64,000 nt of DNA from JAVBWI01 sp036677445 (GCA_036677445.1 JAVBWI010000014.1:117071-181070), one strand, 5' to 3'. Counted from the stretch's first letter, positions 44,688 through 53,067 are shown. Numbers and translations are program-made. The notes: generated by a model not told the origin, from the sequence alone.

Positions 44688-44735
44688 TAAGAAAAAATAC
44701 GTTCTGATAATTTCGAAAAATGACGATTTTACGTG

Positions 44736-44764
44736 TTGACAGAGAAAATGTAGTATGCTATTCT
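44736..44764 (+). promoter_or_regulatory. Promoter of the OCD/TRAP operon with AAATGTAGT motif
   Basis: TTGACA (44736-44741), 17 bases, TATTCT (44759-44764). The spacer is four bases, AAATGTAGT (44746-44754), four bases. A third copy, in reverse (ACTACATTT, 44828-44836), lies in the leader shortly before the ribosome site. The shared motif is a strong operator candidate for one regulator of both operons. Confidence 0.75.
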
Positions 44765-44860
44765 TTTTGTATCAAATACAACAGCAGATGAATTTATACG
44801 TCTCTCAACATTTTACCTAGCCTTTTAACTACATTTTATAATTAGGAGTGTGATTGCGCA

Positions 44861-45985
44861 ATGAGCGGCAAAAGAACAGATTTTTTATATCTATCCGAGC
44901 CGGATATGATCGAAGCCGGTGTTTTGGATATGGCGCGCTGTGTGGATGTAACTGAAGAAGTATTTTCCATTCTGAGCACGGGCGACTACCTCATGGGCGG
45001 CCCCAATCACAACAGCCACGGCATGGGCATTGTGTTTCCCAAGGAAACCCCTTTCCCCAATATGCCGGTAGCCGGCCCGGACAGGCGTTTTGTTGCAATG
45101 CCCGCTTACTTGGGCGGACGTTTTGACGTTTGCGGGGTAAAATGGTATGGCTCCAATGCGGCTAATCCCCCAAAAGGATTGCCCCGTTCGGTCCTGACGG
45201 TATTATTAAATGATAAAGATACGGGCGAACCGCTTTGCTTTATGTCCGCCAATCTTATCAGCGCTATGCGTACCGGCGCAGTACCCGGAGTGGGCGCACG
45301 CTATCTGAGCCGCAAAGACTCCGAGACTTGTTCCGTTATTGGCTGCGGTCCTATCAATCAATCCTGCTTCCACGGCGTGATGTCGCAGATGAAAGAAATC
45401 AAAAAGGTAGTTTGTTACGATCTGTTTGAAGATAAAGCAAAAGCTTTTGCGGAAGAAGCCGCCAAAGAATTCGGCGTGGAAGCGTATGCAGCCGCTACCC
45501 TGGAAGAAGCTATGCGCGCAGGCGATGTCATCACCATTGCAGCTTCCCGTTTGAAACCGTTGATCCTCGATTCAACCTGGCTGAAAAAAGGCGCGACCAT
45601 ATTGCTTTCCGGTCCGGCAAGAGGCGACGATGCACTTTGGATTAACAGCCGCCTGGTATACGATCATGTACAGCTGCATGAAGCGTATGTGGAAGAGGCC
45701 GTTGCTTCAGGAGACAAAGCAGAATACTACGCAGGCGTCATCGGCGGCCAAATCTATACGTTGATTGACGAGGGCAAGATCCAGCCCCTAAAAGAATCAA
45801 CCAGCCTTGGCGATATTGTTAACGGTAAGCAGCCGGGACGTGTAAACGAAGATGAAACTATCATTTTTGTAGCCTGCGGCATGGCCGTATATGACGTTGC
45901 CTGGGGTTACGATCTCTATCAATATTCCCTTGAAAAAGGTATCGGAACAAAACTCAATCTTTGGAACGAACCGCTTTGGAAATAA
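44861..45985 (+). CDS. Ornithine cyclodeaminase / mu-crystallin family protein
   Basis: 374 residues with TAGGAGTG upstream. Family marks: FLYLSEPDMIEAGVLDMARCVDVTEEVF, GVKWYGSN, SVLTVLLNDKDTGEPL, SANLISAMRTGAVPGVGARYLSRKD and the NAD-binding CSVIGCGPINQSCFHG. It is longer than ornithine cyclodeaminase and resembles the branch annotated as tyramine oxidase subunit B. The superfamily reduces or cyclises imino and amino acids with NAD(P)H. It leads the operon with the TRAP transporter, so its substrate is probably what is imported or a product of it. Confidence 0.85.
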   Translation: MSGKRTDFLYLSEPDMIEAGVLDMARCVDVTEEVFSILSTGDYLMGGPNHNSHGMGIVFPKETPFPNMPVAGPDRRFVAMPAYLGGRFDVCGVKWYGSNAANPPKGLPRSVLTVLLNDKDTGEPLCFMSANLISAMRTGAVPGVGARYLSRKDSETCSVIGCGPINQSCFHGVMSQMKEIKKVVCYDLFEDKAKAFAEEAAKEFGVEAYAAATLEEAMRAGDVITIAASRLKPLILDSTWLKKGATILLSGPARGDDALWINSRLVYDHVQLHEAYVEEAVASGDKAEYYAGVIGGQIYTLIDEGKIQPLKESTSLGDIVNGKQPGRVNEDETIIFVACGMAVYDVAWGYDLYQYSLEKGIGTKLNLWNEPLWK

Positions 45986-46003
45986 TCTTTATATGACAGA
46001 AAT

Positions 46004-46038
46004 AAGCCGGATTATAATCAAAGGATATAATCCGGCTT
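46004..46038 (+). terminator. Intercistronic 13-bp hairpin
   Basis: AAGCCGGATTATA / TATAATCCGGCTT, perfect, 9-base loop, no T-run after it. Lies between the OCD gene and the TRAP genes; likely an mRNA-stabilising or partial-termination element. Confidence 0.65.
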
Positions 46039-46070
46039 ACAGCTCACCTTAAGAGAGGGGAAAACATCTC

Positions 46071-47351
46071 ATGGAATTATTGATCATGGTTATATGCTTC
46101 TTTCTGCTCATGATGTGCGGCTTGCCGATAGCATATAACATCATTATCAGTACAATTGCCTATATGCTTGCCAGCGGATTTGATATCATGCTGATCGGGC
46201 AAAAAATGTATGAAGGCATGAACAGTTTTTCGTTCCTCGCCGTACCATTCTTTGTCATCACCGGGCAGTTGATGTTGCGGGGCAAGCTATTGGAGTCGCT
46301 GGTCAACTTTGTCAATGTATTTTTCGGAAGGGCCAAGGGCGCAATCGCGGTCGTGACCATAGGGGCATGCCTTTTGATGGGTTCGATCGTAGGGCTGGCG
46401 GTAGCCGCCGCCGCTTCACTGGGCGTATTTTTGATCCCCATGATGAAAAAGCAGGGCTACAGTCCGGCATTTGCCGCGGGCGTCATGTCTTCCGCTTCGC
46501 TTCTTGGTCCCATCATGCCGCCCAGCGTGTTGATGATCATGTATTGTATCGCGGTGGGTAAGACCTCCATTGCGGGCGTGTTTATGGCTGCGGTGGTCCC
46601 GGCGCTATTGATTGCCGCTGTACAGATGGTCATTACCAACAGGATTTCCAAGAAGCGCAATTATCCTTCCTATCCGAAAACGACGGCAAAAGAAAAATGG
46701 GCTGCCACCAAAAAAGCGTTACCAGCGCTGATGCTTCCTGTCATCATTTTAGGCGGCATATTCGGTGGTATATTCACCATCACGGAAGCCTCCGCCGTTG
46801 CGGTATTGTATAGCGCGATACTGGCTTTCGGCGTGAATAAAGCCGTCAAGCTCAAGGATGTGCCTGTTATTTTCAAGGAAGCGGCGCTTACCTCCGGTCT
46901 GGTGTTGCTTTTGGCAGGTGCAGGCAGCGCGATGGCTTGGGCAATAGCGAACGAGCAGGTTTTGAATTCCGTTATCGGGCCTCTTTCCGCTATGCCGCAG
47001 TGGCTGTTCCTGTTGCTCTTGAACGTACTGCTGCTGATCAACGGCATGTTTATGGATGACTATGCATCCGTTGTCATACTGGCCCCGATACTGGCCCCGG
47101 TGGCCTGGGCTCTGGGCGTGCACCCGCTGCATATTGCGGTTATTATCTGCATCAACCTGGTGGTTGGTCTGGCTACGCCGCCTTTCGGGATTACATTATT
47201 CGTGACAAGCCCATTGGCAAAGGTAAGAATAGAGGATACGGTCAAGGAGGCGTTGCCAATGGTATTGGCAACGATTGGCGTCTTGCTTCTGGTTACTTTC
47301 ATACCGGATATATGCCTGTTCCTGCCCAAACTCACGGGCTTCTATCAATAG
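46071..47351 (+). CDS. dctM: TRAP transporter large permease (DctM)
   Basis: 426 residues with about twelve hydrophobic segments, behind AGAGAGGGG. Typical stretches are FSFLAVPFFVITGQLMLRGKL, GASLGVFLIPMMKKQGYSPAFAAGVMSSASLLGPIMPPS and ATPPFGITLF. It is the main transport subunit of a sodium-driven tripartite carboxylate importer. The gene order here is large permease, binding protein, small permease, which differs from the common P-Q-M order. Confidence 0.94.
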   Translation: MELLIMVICFFLLMMCGLPIAYNIIISTIAYMLASGFDIMLIGQKMYEGMNSFSFLAVPFFVITGQLMLRGKLLESLVNFVNVFFGRAKGAIAVVTIGACLLMGSIVGLAVAAAASLGVFLIPMMKKQGYSPAFAAGVMSSASLLGPIMPPSVLMIMYCIAVGKTSIAGVFMAAVVPALLIAAVQMVITNRISKKRNYPSYPKTTAKEKWAATKKALPALMLPVIILGGIFGGIFTITEASAVAVLYSAILAFGVNKAVKLKDVPVIFKEAALTSGLVLLLAGAGSAMAWAIANEQVLNSVIGPLSAMPQWLFLLLLNVLLLINGMFMDDYASVVILAPILAPVAWALGVHPLHIAVIICINLVVGLATPPFGITLFVTSPLAKVRIEDTVKEALPMVLATIGVLLLVTFIPDICLFLPKLTGFYQ

Positions 47352-47394
47352 TACCTAATAAAATAACATAAATAAAAATGAGGAGGAAACCCAA

Positions 47395-48465
47395 ATGAAG
47401 AAGAACGTATTTATAAGGCTGCTATCTATTGCCATGGTTCTGATGATTATGATAGCTTTTACAGGCTGCGGCGGCAAAACTGACGCCAATGCTTCCGCTG
47501 GCGCGCAGGGCGGCACATACGAGATCCGCATTTCGGCTTGCAACTCGCTTGATCATCCGCAGACACTGGGCCTTGACGTAATGAAAAAGTATATTGAAGC
47601 GGAAACGCAGGGCAAAGTAAAAGTCAGCATCTACCCCAACAGCCAATTGGGCGCAGAGGTAGAATCTGTGGAACAGGTAAAGAACGGAACGCTGGAAATG
47701 GCTACGGCATCCATTGGACCGATCACTACCTTCCAGAAAAAGTTTCAGGTGTTGGATATTCCCTTCCTGTTTGAAAACTACGAACAGGCATGGGCTGTAT
47801 GCGACAGCAAAGTTGGCACAGACCTAATGAAAACGCTGGAAGAATCCGGTTTAAAAGGCCTTGCTTATATGGAAAACGGTTTCCGTCATGTAACAAACAA
47901 TGTTAAGCCCATCAATACGATTGATGATTTCAAAGGCCTGAAGATCCGCACCATGCAGGCGCCCATGCACATGGCCAACTTCACCGCCCTGGGCGCAAAC
48001 CCCACGCCGGTTCCGTGGTCTGAGCTTTACATGGCCATGTCCCAAAAAATTGTTGATGGACAGGAAAACCCCCTTGCAAACATCTGGGAATTGAAAATGA
48101 ATGAAGTGCAAAAATATGTTTCCCTGACCGGACATATTTATGACGCGATGCCTCTGGTGACCAACCTCAAATGGTTCAACAGTCTGCCGGCAGACTATCA
48201 GAGAATTATTGAAAAGGGCGCAATACTCGGACAAAACTACAGCCGTTTCATCAATGCGAACCGTGAATCGATGCTCGCCGATAAATTGACTGAGAAAGGC
48301 ATGCAAGTCAATTCATTGAAACCTGAAGCGCTGGCAGCCATCAAAGCCGTATCCCAGCCGGTTGTTGCAGATAAAGTAAAGGCTGAAATTGGCGCGGATT
48401 TTGTAGAAGCCTTCCTCCAAGGAATCGATGCTGTAAAAGCTGATACAGTAAAGAGTGTGGAATAA
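47395..48465 (+). CDS. dctP: TRAP transporter substrate-binding protein (DctP), lipoprotein
   Basis: 356 residues, AGGAGG upstream. Signal peptide with lipobox FTGC. The DctP fold shows SACNSLDHPQTLGLDVMKKYIEAET, SQLGAEVESVEQVKNGTLEMA, GFRHVTNNVKPI and LKIRTMQAPMHMANFTALGANPTPVPWSELY. The Arg in KIRTMQ is the one that binds the carboxylate of the substrate in this family. Substrate is an organic acid, plausibly a hydroxy acid such as glycerate given its neighbours. Confidence 0.94.
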   Translation: MKKNVFIRLLSIAMVLMIMIAFTGCGGKTDANASAGAQGGTYEIRISACNSLDHPQTLGLDVMKKYIEAETQGKVKVSIYPNSQLGAEVESVEQVKNGTLEMATASIGPITTFQKKFQVLDIPFLFENYEQAWAVCDSKVGTDLMKTLEESGLKGLAYMENGFRHVTNNVKPINTIDDFKGLKIRTMQAPMHMANFTALGANPTPVPWSELYMAMSQKIVDGQENPLANIWELKMNEVQKYVSLTGHIYDAMPLVTNLKWFNSLPADYQRIIEKGAILGQNYSRFINANRESMLADKLTEKGMQVNSLKPEALAAIKAVSQPVVADKVKAEIGADFVEAFLQGIDAVKADTVKSVE

Positions 48466-48489
48466 CCAATCAAGAAAGGGGTGCTCATA

Positions 48490-49059
48490 TTGCTTGACAC
48501 TCTAGATAACATCGTCCGGAAGATTTCCAAATTCGTATTGAAGGTAATCATGGTGATTGGCCTGGCAATGTGTGTGATCGCACTTGCGCATGTTTTCGCC
48601 CGCTATGTTCTGAACAGCTCGTTTACATGGTCGGAAGAATTGTTAAAGATCATGCTGGTGTGGTTTTGCCTGTTGAGCGCTTCCTATATTGCCGTACGCA
48701 AGGACCATGTCGCCATTGTGGTATTCAAGGAAAAATTATTCAAAAAGATCACGCCGCAGCTTGAATTGGTCGTACGCGTCCTCATGTTTCTTGCTTCACT
48801 CACCGTATGCTATATCGGTGTGGCGATGATCATCAGCGCAGGTGAGAGGGTTACGCCTGCAATGGGTTTCCCGTATGCGCTTATGTATGCGGCCATTGCC
48901 GTAGCGTTCGCACTGATGTCATTGTATGAGTTCCGCAATATGCTTTTCGCATTTGCGAGGCCCGATGCATTGTCCGCGGTGGAAGACGACAAATTGGAAG
49001 AGGAAATTGTACCGGCATTTGCTGATACCGATAGTGATGCCCCTGAAGGAAAAGAATAA
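48490..49059 (+). CDS. dctQ: TRAP transporter small permease (DctQ)
   Basis: 189 residues from a TTG at 48490, six bases behind AAAGGGGTG; an in-frame GTG at 48481 lies inside that ribosome site. Four hydrophobic segments and the DctQ marks FARYVLNSSFTWSEELLKIMLVWFCLLSASY. The C-terminus is an acidic cytoplasmic tail. It bridges the large permease and the binding protein. Strong terminator follows. Confidence 0.92.
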   Translation: MLDTLDNIVRKISKFVLKVIMVIGLAMCVIALAHVFARYVLNSSFTWSEELLKIMLVWFCLLSASYIAVRKDHVAIVVFKEKLFKKITPQLELVVRVLMFLASLTVCYIGVAMIISAGERVTPAMGFPYALMYAAIAVAFALMSLYEFRNMLFAFARPDALSAVEDDKLEEEIVPAFADTDSDAPEGKE

Positions 49060-49075
49060 CCTTCGCTGCTAATCG

Positions 49076-49114
49076 AGAATGCCCCGTACAACAAAAAGAC
49101 GGGGCATTCTTTTC
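49076..49114 (+). terminator. Terminator of the OCD/TRAP operon
   Basis: Perfect stem GAATGCCCCGT / ACGGGGCATTC followed by TTTTC. Confidence 0.9.
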
Positions 49115-49227
49115 ATGTATGGTCTTGACCTAAGGTATTGCCTCCACTGCGATCATATGAAAATGCGGATTGTGGTCACAAGGTGGGATTAGCTATATTG
49201 CCAATACTATAAAAAGGAATGAGTAAT

Positions 49228-50526
49228 ATGTATAGAGTTACTGTGAACCAGGGCAGAGCTTGCTATAAAGATGAGCTGGAAAACGTTTCGATAGAGATTC
49301 CGGAAAATTCATATATGGGAATGGCTGATATCGGCGTGATGGAGCCGATTGATGATGAGGCTTGCGTGCAAAGCGTACTCCATCCTGTGACGGGAAACCG
49401 ATTGAAAGAACTCGCGCTTGAACGAAACGCCAAAAGCGCCTGTATTCTTGTTTCGGACGCGACCAGAAAAGTGCCGACCGCCAGTGTGGCAAAAACACTG
49501 GTGAAGGAGCTTTGCGATGGCGGCATGCCGGTTGAACGGATATTGTTCGTCGTAGCGATCGGCGTCCACAGGGATGCAACAAACGAAGAAATGCGCGAGA
49601 TATTGGGAGAAGAACTTTATGGTAAGGTGCGTATTGAGAACCATACGCCGTATTCTTACGATAACCTGATAGGCCTGGGCAATACATCCTTCGGCACACC
49701 TGTGGAGGTTAACCGCCGTGCTTATGCATGTGACCTGCATATATCCGTTGGAAAAGTGGAACCGCATGAATTTGCGGGCTTTACAGGGGGCAGAAAATCG
49801 GTATTGCCTGGCGTCAGTTCTGAAAAAACGATCTTACACAATCATTCCACTACGATGCTGTATTCGGATAAAGCAGTGCCGGGGAATCTGGAAGGAAACC
49901 CGATCCACCTGGATATGATGGAGGCGGCGGGGCTTTTTCGCATTGATTTTACCGTAAGCTTTGTATTAAATGCACAAAACCAGCCTGCCGCCGTTTTTTC
50001 CGGCCCTATGCAGGCATCCCATAAGGCGGCTGCCGATTATCTGCAAAAATATTGCAGGGTGTGCATAGAAAAACCGGATATCATAGTGACTACGCCTGGG
50101 TATCCGCTCAATATAGATTTCTATCAGTCGTTAAAACCGCTGATTGCACTGACGGATATTCTTGATTCGTCTATTACGGTTGCGCTTTATTGTGAATGCA
50201 CGGAAGGGGTAAATTCGCCGGACATGCTTTGCCCGTTTTATCAATCCTCTACTTTGGAAGAAATGATCGATTATGTGGTTCAAAACTATAAAATACAGAT
50301 GGACCATGCCCTGCTGCTCTCGAAGATATTTAAGAAGAATGTGAATGTCATTGTGTATTCACCCAATGTATTGGATGAAGATGTTTTGAAAATGCGTATG
50401 ACACCTACCGGCAGCGTGGCGGATATGATGCAAAAGGCCATGGATATTTGCGGAAAAAGACACCCTAAGGTACTCTTCTATCCGCAGGCGCAAAAGAGTC
50501 TTCCTGAAATTATTGTTGACAGATGA
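49228..50526 (+). CDS. LarA-type (DUF2088) nickel-pincer racemase/epimerase
   Basis: 432 residues from the ATG at 49228, nine bases behind AAGGA; the ATG three codons earlier touches that site. The LarA core is intact: VSDATRK, His in AIGVHRDAT, GKVEPHEFAGFTGGRKSVLPG (His and the Lys that holds the pincer cofactor) and ILHNH for the nickel His. LarA enzymes interconvert stereoisomers of lactate, malate, glycerate-like or sugar acids. The cofactor genes larB, larC and larE are not in the window. With the TRAP importer and D-hydroxyacid dehydrogenases it would feed the right stereoisomer into the pathway. It follows a terminator, so it may have its own promoter. Confidence 0.9.
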   Translation: MYRVTVNQGRACYKDELENVSIEIPENSYMGMADIGVMEPIDDEACVQSVLHPVTGNRLKELALERNAKSACILVSDATRKVPTASVAKTLVKELCDGGMPVERILFVVAIGVHRDATNEEMREILGEELYGKVRIENHTPYSYDNLIGLGNTSFGTPVEVNRRAYACDLHISVGKVEPHEFAGFTGGRKSVLPGVSSEKTILHNHSTTMLYSDKAVPGNLEGNPIHLDMMEAAGLFRIDFTVSFVLNAQNQPAAVFSGPMQASHKAAADYLQKYCRVCIEKPDIIVTTPGYPLNIDFYQSLKPLIALTDILDSSITVALYCECTEGVNSPDMLCPFYQSSTLEEMIDYVVQNYKIQMDHALLLSKIFKKNVNVIVYSPNVLDEDVLKMRMTPTGSVADMMQKAMDICGKRHPKVLFYPQAQKSLPEIIVDR

Positions 50527-50766
50527 CAGTAGATATTTATTTTACTTGTAAGCAGCTACAATAGATTATTTATAGAAATTGTGGATTTTAAGGCTTTTGG
50601 TTTCTAGTGTCCGAGTCGTGTCCCGGTGAGGATCCACAGGGGCGGCTTCCTGCACTTCCTGCCTCATACCCACCCACAGTTCGAAATAGTCGCGGCGCGG
50701 CGCGGGCGGAGCCGCTTCCTTTCGCTCCTTTTCTCACTGGGCTTTCGCTTCGCTTCCCCCCCGCAC
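50527..50766. other. Gene-free stretch before repeat copy 2
   Basis: Nothing supported. It has a G+C-rich run (about 50690-50780) with simple GCTTCGCTTC-like repetition, and minus-strand frames rich in Gly/Ser/Arg that look accidental. It leads into the second palindromic repeat. Confidence 0.4.
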
Positions 50767-50930
50767 TGAGGGCGCTCGGCTTCGCCCCCCTCATTACCCA
50801 TACTGCTGAATGGAGGTAGGCAATTGAAATATACTCTGTAACGCCAAAAGCAAAGCACCCCACAACGGGTGCTTTGCTTTTGGAGCTGATGAGCAGACTC
50901 CGAACTGCCTACCTCCTCATTACCAAGGAT
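50767..50930. repeat. Palindromic repeat, copy 2, carrying a tRNA-Thr-like 3' half
   Basis: Outer arms GGAGGTAGGCA (50812-50822) / TGCCTACCTCC (50906-50916) and a perfect 17-bp inner hairpin CCAAAAGCAAAGCACCC / GGGTGCTTTGCTTTTGG (50844-50883). CCTCATTACC flanks the unit on both sides. Read on the minus strand, 50930 to 50881 resembles the anticodon loop (TTGGTAA, anticodon GGT), variable region, T-arm, acceptor strand and CCA of tRNA-Thr. An extra base in the T-loop and a mismatched anticodon stem show it is not functional. Same direction as copy 1. Confidence 0.78.
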
Positions 50931-50960
50931 AATGGCCAATCGCCATTGATAATCTTTTCT

Positions 50961-51926
50961 TCATACGTGACGGCAGTAACCAGATTGCCTATCCACCACA
51001 TTTTCCAGCGGAAGGTTCTTTTCAAACGCAACCAGATTACGAATAAACAGCGATACCGTTCTTTCCATTATGGATGGCAGCGTATCCTGCCCGGCTACAT
51101 GCGGCGTGATGACGGCATTTGGAAGCGTCCAAAGCGGATGCTGCGGCGGCAGAGGCTCAGGATCCACCACGTCAAGGCCTGCGCCAAGAATCCTGTGGGA
51201 TTGCAAGGCATCGCAAAGCGCATTCGTATCAATGGCGGAGCCGCGTCCGACGTTCAATACGACGGCATCCTTTTTCAGTAATGCGATGTGTGGGGCGTCT
51301 AAAACCCGTATTGTGGAAGGTGTTTCAGGAAGGCAAAGCGCTACGATATCGGCGCGCGGCAAAAGGCCGCCAAGCGCGTCGAGCGTATACTGCTCGTCGA
51401 TAAATGCCGGCTTTTCCCGTGCCGTGCGCCGAATTCCGATCGTATAGGCGCCGAACGCCTTCAATCGCTTTGCGAACTCACCGCCCACGCTGCCGGTGCC
51501 GACAATCAGCGCGGTAGCGTTATAAACGGAGTGCACATATCCAACGTCGGACCATGAGGCGATCCTTTCGAGATCGCGATACCTGTGCAAATTCTTGTAT
51601 AGGGATAACAACAGGGCAAACAGAAATTCTGCTATTTCCGGGCCGTAACTTCCGGTTGCACAGGTCAATTGGACATGGCATGGAAGGATTCCCGGTTTCA
51701 AAAATAAGTTGGCTCCCGATGTTTGTAGCTGAAGCCAGGTTAACTTCTTTGCTGTCTGTAACATATACGGAGGAAGAAATCCAAACAAGACGTTCACTTC
51801 CAACAGGTCCTTAGCGGTAACATTGCTTTGATCGATGTACTTAATCTTTGACTCGGGTGCCGCCTGCGCAATGCGCGTTTTTTGTGCAGCGGTCAACGGC
51901 AGCGTGATTAGAATATGATTCCTCAT
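50961..51926 (-). CDS. D-2-hydroxyacid dehydrogenase
   Basis: 321 residues from the ATG at 51926 behind AAGGAG; the frame is open 26 codons more without a ribosome site. NAD-binding ALIVGTGSVGGEFAKRLKAFG; catalytic Arg in NVGRGSAIDTNALCDAL, Glu in LDVVDPEPLPP, His in ITPHVAGQD. It is clearly a paralog of the enzyme at 39911, sharing motifs along the whole length. It is transcribed divergently from a FadR-type regulator. Probable role: hydroxyacid/oxoacid interconversion in the neighbouring pathway. Confidence 0.9.
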   Translation of the reverse strand: MRNHILITLPLTAAQKTRIAQAAPESKIKYIDQSNVTAKDLLEVNVLFGFLPPYMLQTAKKLTWLQLQTSGANLFLKPGILPCHVQLTCATGSYGPEIAEFLFALLLSLYKNLHRYRDLERIASWSDVGYVHSVYNATALIVGTGSVGGEFAKRLKAFGAYTIGIRRTAREKPAFIDEQYTLDALGGLLPRADIVALCLPETPSTIRVLDAPHIALLKKDAVVLNVGRGSAIDTNALCDALQSHRILGAGLDVVDPEPLPPQHPLWTLPNAVITPHVAGQDTLPSIMERTVSLFIRNLVAFEKNLPLENVVDRQSGYCRHV

Positions 51927-52006
51927 AGGATTTCTCCTTACTCCACAAAAAATATTTACAGGGTTGCGCACTATTCGTAAATATGATACTATCAATAGAA
52001 TCAATT

Positions 52007-52101
52007 TTGTCTGTCATCATACATTAAGAATTATATAAGCGCATGATATGAAATGTCAATCAAATTGTCTGTTGTCACGCAATTATTATTGGTGGTATAA
52101 T
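52007..52101. promoter_or_regulatory. Divergent promoters with direct repeats between dehydrogenase and fadR-type gene
   Basis: Minus strand: TTGACA (52059-52054), 18 bases, TATAAT (52035-52030) for the dehydrogenase. Plus strand: TTGTCA (52072-52077), 18 bases, TATAAT (52096-52101) for the regulator. TTGTCTGTNNTCA occurs twice in the same direction, at 52007-52019 and 52065-52077, downstream of one promoter and across the -35 of the other. This fits joint control by one regulator. Confidence 0.65.
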
Positions 52102-52194
52102 ACTGTATTATAAAGAAAGAAATGAATTATATTATAAAGGAAGAAGAATTGCGCATTGAATTTGAGTATATCAAAACAGAAAGGGTCAGAGACG

Positions 52195-52899
52195 ATGAAG
52201 CCTATTGCAAAAGTTTCCATCACTGATCAGGTTGTTGAAAAGATCAAAAACCGTATTATCCTGGGTGAGTTTTCCAAAGGCGATAAGCTGCCGCCGGAGA
52301 ATGAATTATGTCAACAGCTTGAAGTGGGGCGCTCAACTATCCGCGAGGCGTTTCGCGTACTGCAGGCTTCGGGATTTGTTGAGGTCATTCACGGGAAGGG
52401 CGCTTTTGTAGCCAGCTCGGAAAACAGACAAAGCATAAGCGCGGAAAATTGGTTTTTACAAAACAACTACCAACTCTCTGATGTTTGGGACGTACGCCTT
52501 GCCATTGAGCAAATGGCGGTAAACAGGGCGATTGCGCGGATGACGGACAAGGAATTGCAGATTTTGAACAAAGTGCAGGAAAGTTTTGCACAGGCCGTGA
52601 TTCAAGGCCGTATTAATCAAATGGCTTTGTATGACGAGTATTTCCACGCATGCCTTGTAGAAGGCGCGCATAATCCGTTGCTTGTATCGTTGAACAATTC
52701 AATTGCAGACGCGCTGCGCGCTTATCGTTTGAATTCTTTCGCGATTTCCTCCAATCGCTTTAATGCAATCGGCCCGCATCAGGAAATTATCGACGCATTG
52801 ACGGCGCGTGATCTCCAGCGCGCCATGCAGGCTGTAGATACGCATATCAATATTTCGATTGAAGACATTGAAAGAATTGTATCAAAACCAAACGATTGA
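52195..52899 (+). CDS. GntR-family regulator, FadR (FCD) subgroup
   Basis: 234 residues from the ATG at 52195; an in-frame TTG 13 codons earlier is less likely. The winged helix reads KGDKLPPENELCQQLEVGRSTIREAFRVLQASGFVEVIHGKGAFV. The FCD ligand domain follows, with RLAIEQMAVNRAI, DEYFHACL, GPHQEIIDAL and DTHINISIED supplying the Asp/His metal site that binds carboxylic acids in this group. It probably controls the downstream aldolase/transport operon and perhaps the divergent dehydrogenase. Confidence 0.9.
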   Translation: MKPIAKVSITDQVVEKIKNRIILGEFSKGDKLPPENELCQQLEVGRSTIREAFRVLQASGFVEVIHGKGAFVASSENRQSISAENWFLQNNYQLSDVWDVRLAIEQMAVNRAIARMTDKELQILNKVQESFAQAVIQGRINQMALYDEYFHACLVEGAHNPLLVSLNNSIADALRAYRLNSFAISSNRFNAIGPHQEIIDALTARDLQRAMQAVDTHINISIEDIERIVSKPND

Positions 52900-52909
52900 C
52901 ATGAAATAA

Positions 52910-52981
52910 TTCACAGTGAAAAAAACATAAATACCTCATTGACTTTGTGAAAAGAGTGCGATATGATGTTTTTGTTCACAA
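52910..52981 (+). promoter_or_regulatory. Promoter of the aldolase/Liv operon with GTGAA/TTCAC sites
   Basis: TTGACT (52939-52944), 17 bases, TATGAT (52962-52967). TTCACAGTGAA (52910-52920) is a perfect palindrome just upstream; TTGTGAA (52945-52951) and TTCACAA (52975-52981) form an inverted pair around the -10. Likely operators of the FadR-type regulator encoded just before. Confidence 0.65.
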
Positions 52982-53067
52982 GACATCATACAATCTGTTG
53001 ACATGAGGACATAAATTGCAAAATTGAATTTTATCCTTTCATCAATATTTCAGGAGGAAAGTATGCA

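Noticed and set aside
50881..50940. Functional tRNA-Thr gene on the minus strand
   Set aside because: Only the 3' half resembles a tRNA; the D-arm and 5' acceptor strand are missing, the T-loop has an extra base and the anticodon stem is mismatched.
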